A stretch of 8,344 nt of DNA from Bog-756 sp049521915 (lineage in GTDB: Bacteria > Actinomycetota > Acidimicrobiia > Acidimicrobiales > RAAP-2), in contig JBEKOI010000179.1 of NCBI GenBank assembly GCA_049521915.1, forward strand, positions 1-8,344, given 5' to 3'. Every line of letters begins with the position of its first letter. Within the stretch, counting starts at the first letter, position 1. The notes under the pieces are model-generated. The model was given only the letters and a program-made list of their open reading frames with translations. It was not told the origin of the DNA and searched no databases. This document shows positions 5,876 through 8,344 of the stretch, in pieces. The translations under genes and the position numbers were made by a program.

Positions 5876-7093
5876 ATGCGAGTTCTGGTCATCGGAGCCG
5901 GAGGAGTGGGGATGGCCGTGGCCAAGACCGCGGCCCGCTGGGGACTGTTCGAACACGTGGTCATGGCCGACTACGACGTCGGCCGGGCGCAAGAAGCCGT
6001 CGCCGGAGCCGGCGAGCGGTTTGTCGCCGCCCAGCTGGATGCGGGCGACGAAGGAGCCATCGTGAGCCTGATCCGGAGCGAGCGGGTGGACGCCGTCTTG
6101 AATGCCTTGGATCCGCGGTTCGTGATGCCCGTCTTCCGGGCCGCATTCACCGCCGGCGTCACCTACCTCGACATGGCGATGTCCCTTTCGCATCCCCATC
6201 CGACCGATCCCTACCGTCTCCCCGGGGTCAAGCTCGGCGATGAACAGTTCGCCATGGCGGACCAGTGGAAGGAGCGGGGTCTGCTGGCCCTGTGCGGCAT
6301 CGGTGTCGAACCCGGGCTTTCCGATGTGTTCGCCCGTTACGCGGCCGACCACCTGTTCTCGTCCATCGACGAGGTCGGGGTGCGGGACGGGTCGAACCTG
6401 GTCATCGAGGGGTACGAGTTCGCCCCGTCGTTCTCGATCTGGACCACGATCGAGGAATGCCTGAATCCCCCGGTGCTGTGGGAGAAAGGAAAGGAGTGGT
6501 TCACCACCGAGTGCTTCAGTGAGCCCGAGACCTTCGTCTTCCCGGCCGGCATCGGGCCCGTCGAGTGCGTCAACGTCGAGCACGAGGAGGTCCTGCTCAT
6601 TCCCCGATGGGTCGAGGCCAATCGGGTCACCTTCAAATACGGCCTGGGTGACGAGTTCATCGGCATGCTCTCCGCCATCCACAAGCTGGGTCTCGACTCG
6701 ACCACGCCGATCCGGGTCGGAGATGTCGAGGTCTCACCCCGGGATGTGGTGGCCGGATGTCTTCCCGATCCGGCGCAGTTGGGGGACCGGATGTCGGGAT
6801 CGACCTGCGCGGGAACGTGGGTCACGGGCACAGGAGTGGACGGCAAGCCGCGGGAGGTGTACCTGTACCACGTGGTGGACAACGCCTGGTGCATCTCCGA
6901 GTTCGGCTCCCAGGCCGTGGTCTGGCAGACAGCCATGAACCCCGTCGTGGCCCTCGAGCTACTCGATTCGGGCGCCTGGTGCGGTCAGGGCGTGCTCGGG
7001 CCCGAGGCGCTGCCCGCCGATCCCTTTCTCGACCTCGTCAACAGCCACGGTGCGCCATGGGCGTTGGAGGAGCGGACACCGGCCGGGACCTGA
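5876..7093 (+). CDS. saccharopine dehydrogenase family oxidoreductase
   Basis: A predicted cytosolic NAD(P)-dependent dehydrogenase of 405 aa. The start is ATG 5876, because GGAGG (5866-5870) is 5 nt upstream and the protein then opens on the first Rossmann strand. MRVLVIGAGGVG carries the GxGxxG dinucleotide motif (G7, G9, G12). D32 ends strand 2 (MADYD) and R37 lies close by, so the choice between NAD and NADP is open. D55 and the LNALDP segment (75-80) are typical of the saccharopine dehydrogenase NADP-binding domain. GIGVEPGLSD (141-150) is the expected hinge into the C-terminal substrate domain (about 150-390). Family members include saccharopine, lysine 6- and carboxynorspermidine dehydrogenases. 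Most actinobacteria make lysine by the diaminopimelate route and no lysine gene is nearby, so true saccharopine dehydrogenase activity is doubtful. It is divergent from the hydrolase gene. Confidence 0.9.
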   Translation: MRVLVIGAGGVGMAVAKTAARWGLFEHVVMADYDVGRAQEAVAGAGERFVAAQLDAGDEGAIVSLIRSERVDAVLNALDPRFVMPVFRAAFTAGVTYLDMAMSLSHPHPTDPYRLPGVKLGDEQFAMADQWKERGLLALCGIGVEPGLSDVFARYAADHLFSSIDEVGVRDGSNLVIEGYEFAPSFSIWTTIEECLNPPVLWEKGKEWFTTECFSEPETFVFPAGIGPVECVNVEHEEVLLIPRWVEANRVTFKYGLGDEFIGMLSAIHKLGLDSTTPIRVGDVEVSPRDVVAGCLPDPAQLGDRMSGSTCAGTWVTGTGVDGKPREVYLYHVVDNAWCISEFGSQAVVWQTAMNPVVALELLDSGAWCGQGVLGPEALPADPFLDLVNSHGAPWALEERTPAGT

Positions 7094-7382
7094 AACGGAA
7101 ATGGCTCAGAGGCAGAAGTTCGCGGAGAGTCTCGGGATTGGATCTGGACAGTTGGCGTGTGCGACAGCAAGCACCGCGTGGGACCGACAATCGGCAATCC
7201 CGTGACACCGACGATGAATCCCGCAACACAAAGAATGCAACACAAACAATAAGGTGTCAGGTGGGCTCCGAAACGACCGGCAGCCGGACATTCTCGCTAT
7301 CCGGATGGGCCACGAGTTGAGGAGGCGCAGCCGACGCCCTTCACCCCAGGTCCTGACTTGGTTACATCCTCAAGATTGATGA
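7094..7382. other. intergenic region before the IPT/TIG gene
   Basis: About 290 bp with no coding-like frame that I trust; longer frames through here continue shadows of the dehydrogenase gene. It becomes A-rich near 7223-7250, unlike the rest of the window. It holds the tandem repeat element described separately, and a promoter starts at its right end. Confidence 0.5.
7203..7259. repeat. tandem 14-mer enclosed by a 7-bp inverted repeat
   Basis: GCAACACAAAGAAT (7223-7236) is followed immediately by GCAACACAAACAAT (7237-7250), identical but for one base. The pair is flanked by TGACACC (7203-7209) and its exact reverse complement GGTGTCA (7253-7259). The core is A-rich in GC-rich surroundings. 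It lies about 125 bp upstream of the promoter of the secreted protein gene, so it could be a regulator-binding element. Confidence 0.5.
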
Positions 7383-7412
7383 TTGACTCCCCCTGAGAAG
7401 GTCACTTACGAT
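7383..7412 (+). promoter_or_regulatory. sigma70-like promoter for the IPT/TIG gene
   Basis: TTGACT (7383-7388) and TACGAT (7407-7412) are separated by 18 bp. They match the -35 consensus at 5 of 6 bases and the -10 consensus at 4 of 6. The predicted transcript starts near 7419, giving a leader of about 50 nt. This is the best promoter pair I see in the window. Confidence 0.5.
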
Positions 7413-7430
7413 GCCAAGCGTAACGCTAGT

Positions 7431-7449
7431 CCCTCAGACCGTCTGGGGG
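7431..7449 (+). promoter_or_regulatory. leader hairpin just before the SD
   Basis: CCCTCAG (7431-7437) can pair with CTGGGGG (7443-7449) including one U-G pair, with a 5-nt loop. The core CAGAC-C-GTCTG is a palindrome in the DNA. It lies between the predicted transcription start and the SD (GGAAAGG, 7453-7459), so it could stabilise the mRNA, control translation, or be an operator overlapping the start of transcription. Confidence 0.35.
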
Positions 7450-7471
7450 CCGGTGGAAAGGACACAATAAT

Positions 7472-8158
7472 ATGAGGCTTCGGTCGAGGGCAGGTTTCGT
7501 GAAGCCAGGGGGCTCACTGAAGGTTGGGGTTGGCGTTGCTGTGGCAGCGGGCCTCGTTGCATTTCCACTGGTCGGGGGACTCGGGGTTGCCAGCGCAAAG
7601 CCGTTGCCGCCTCCGAGCTGCACACCACAGGTCCACTTGGTGCATGCAGTCGGTAACGCGGAACTCTCGCACGTCATCATCAAGGGTGATTGTTTCCTGA
7701 GCTCCAAGGTCACCGGGGTGAGTTTCGGTAGCGTCGCCGCGAGCTTCACGGTGAAGTCGGACTCCGCTATCAGCGCCAACCCACCGCAGCAGGCGGCGGG
7801 CACCGTCGATGTCACCGTCACCAACAGCGGCGGCGGGACGAGCAAGACCAACGCCGCTGACAAGTACACGTACTTCATTCCCAAGGTCACGCAGGTGAGC
7901 CCGACCAGCGGTCCCACGGCCGGTGGAAATACGGTCACCATCCGCGGTTTGGACCTGGCCTCGGGCGTCACCCCAGGGGTGACCTTCGGAGGAGTGGCAG
8001 CCACGGGCGTGACGGTCAAGAGCAGCCGGACCCTCACTGTGACCGTGCCTGCGGCCGCAGGTGGCCCCGGCGACGTCGAGACCGTGCCGGTTGTGGTGAC
8101 CACGGCCGAAGGTGCGAGCTCGGGCGGCGCAAAGTACAGCTACAAGTACATCGCCTAG
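7472..8158 (+). CDS. secreted protein with two IPT/TIG domains, 228 aa
   Basis: A predicted exported protein built of immunoglobulin-like IPT/TIG folds, which usually mediate binding at the cell surface. GGAAAGG (7453-7459) precedes ATG 7472. Residues 1-42 form a Sec signal peptide: arginines and lysines at the start, a hydrophobic core (VGVGVAVAAGLVAFPLVGG) and an A-S-A cleavage site before K43. Domain 1 (about 50-135) is divergent; C50 and C74 could form a disulfide. Domain 2 (about 137-226) is classic: PKVTQVSPTSGPTAGGNTVT, then GVTFGG, VKSSRTLTVTVP and VVVTTAEGASSGGAKYSYKY, as in TIG consensus sequences. There is no LPXTG motif, lipobox or C-terminal membrane helix, so it is probably released or held non-covalently. 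It has its own promoter and a strong terminator, which suggests a monocistronic, well-expressed gene. The ligand is unknown. Confidence 0.9.
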   Translation: MRLRSRAGFVKPGGSLKVGVGVAVAAGLVAFPLVGGLGVASAKPLPPPSCTPQVHLVHAVGNAELSHVIIKGDCFLSSKVTGVSFGSVAASFTVKSDSAISANPPQQAAGTVDVTVTNSGGGTSKTNAADKYTYFIPKVTQVSPTSGPTAGGNTVTIRGLDLASGVTPGVTFGGVAATGVTVKSSRTLTVTVPAAAGGPGDVETVPVVVTTAEGASSGGAKYSYKYIA

Positions 8159-8166
8159 TGGCGTGA

Positions 8167-8195
8167 CTACCCGGGGCGCAACGCTCCCGAGGTAG
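8167..8195 (+). terminator. first hairpin after the IPT/TIG gene
   Basis: CTACC-CGGG-GCG (8167-8178) pairs with CGC-CCCG-GGTAG (8182-8195) around a CAA loop, with two single-base bulges (T 8185 and A 8190). It begins 9 nt after the stop codon. It may protect the mRNA 3' end or assist the stronger hairpin downstream. Confidence 0.45.
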
Positions 8196-8212
8196 CGAAC
8201 AGGAAGTTCAGT

Positions 8213-8250
8213 ACAAGAGCGCCGACCTCGGTCGGCGCTCTTGTCTGTTC
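8213..8250 (+). terminator. strong intrinsic terminator, likely bidirectional
   Basis: ACAAGAGCGCCGACC (8213-8227) and GGTCGGCGCTCTTGT (8230-8244) are perfect 15-bp inverted repeats with a TC centre, followed by a pyrimidine/T-rich CTGTTC. An outer GAACAG (8198-8203) can also pair with CTGTTC (8245-8250) past a 9-nt bulge. This is the strongest hairpin in the window. The symmetrical stem could also terminate a convergent transcript from the right. Confidence 0.8.
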
Positions 8251-8254
8251 CCCG

Positions 8255-8344
8255 TCAGGTGTGTGGCTGGTGGTGGTTGCGCCTCCGCAGAGCATCCGGA
8301 CACAGCTCCCCGGTATCTCTGGCGTCTCCTGAGCTTTCAGCGCC
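8255..8344 (-). CDS. possible C-terminal end of a minus-strand gene, cut by window edge
   Basis: The minus strand is open from the right edge for 29 codons to TGA (8257-8255). It reads a polar, Arg/His-rich tail that ends in RRRNHHQPHT. It would converge on the strong hairpin at 8213-8244, a sensible place for a gene to end. No domain is recognisable and the frame is too short to judge coding quality. A second minus-strand phase is also open here, so this is a weak call. Confidence 0.2.
   Translation of the reverse strand, partial: GAESSGDARDTGELCPDALRRRNHHQPHT

Noticed and set aside
5597..6682. 361-aa minus-strand open frame opposite the dehydrogenase
   Set aside because: Antisense to a clear Rossmann enzyme and overlaps the MBL start region; no recognisable motif.
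8170..8344. Second minus-strand open phase running through the terminator hairpin
   Set aside because: It is coding across a perfect 15-bp terminator stem and ends just short of the IPT/TIG gene; a real gene there is unlikely.
1..8344. Mobile element, CRISPR array, tRNA or rRNA
   Set aside because: I looked for transposase motifs, terminal inverted repeats with target duplications, regularly spaced repeats and cloverleaf signatures, and found none. The only tandem repeat is the two-copy 14-mer.

Overview
The window is GC-rich DNA with strongly GC-biased third codon positions, GTG/ATG starts and SD sequences of the GGAGG type. Together with a large FtsX-type ABC permease, small lipoproteins and a secreted IPT/TIG protein, this points to an actinobacterium. 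The class Acidimicrobiia is a guess from overall flavour only. I see no rRNA, tRNA, CRISPR array, transposase or phage gene.

Layout, left to right. (1) 2-1705 (+): 3' part of an FtsX/MacB-type ABC permease gene that enters from beyond the left edge. (2) 1706-3157 (+): an intergenic stretch of almost 300 bp, a 111-aa conserved-looking hypothetical protein, a probable intrinsic terminator, a possible 44-aa Cys/His mini-protein, and a GNAT acetyltransferase. (3) 3226-4811 (+): small envelope-type genes. These are a lipoprotein reading frame broken by indels or stops, an intact 135-aa lipoprotein, a 60-aa helical cytosolic protein with a clear SD, and a second broken gene (SD + GTG + transmembrane segment, interrupted by two TGAs). 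(4) 4812-7093: a divergent pair. The minus-strand gene encodes an RNase Z/arylsulfatase-like metallo-beta-lactamase-fold hydrolase; the plus-strand gene encodes a saccharopine-dehydrogenase-family oxidoreductase. (5) 7094-7471: a non-coding region with an A-rich tandem 14-mer inside an inverted repeat, a sigma70-like promoter and a leader hairpin. (6) 7472-8158 (+): a Sec-exported two-domain IPT/TIG protein followed by two hairpins, one a 15-bp terminator. A few codons of a possible minus-strand gene lie at the right edge.

Apart from the MBL/saccharopine-dehydrogenase pair, which shares a 209-bp divergent regulatory region, the genes look like separate transcription units, and no single pathway links them. 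The most notable observation is that two unrelated small envelope genes (3226-3476 and 4465-4767) are interrupted in the same way: two in-frame TGA codons exactly 15 nt apart, with the second TGA starting a shared TGACCYCTGGCCTWT sequence, after which the coding-like frame resumes. Both are repaired by the same pair of one-base indels, so pseudogene decay or consensus-sequence error is likelier than recoding. I did not find a convincing new defence or metabolic system.
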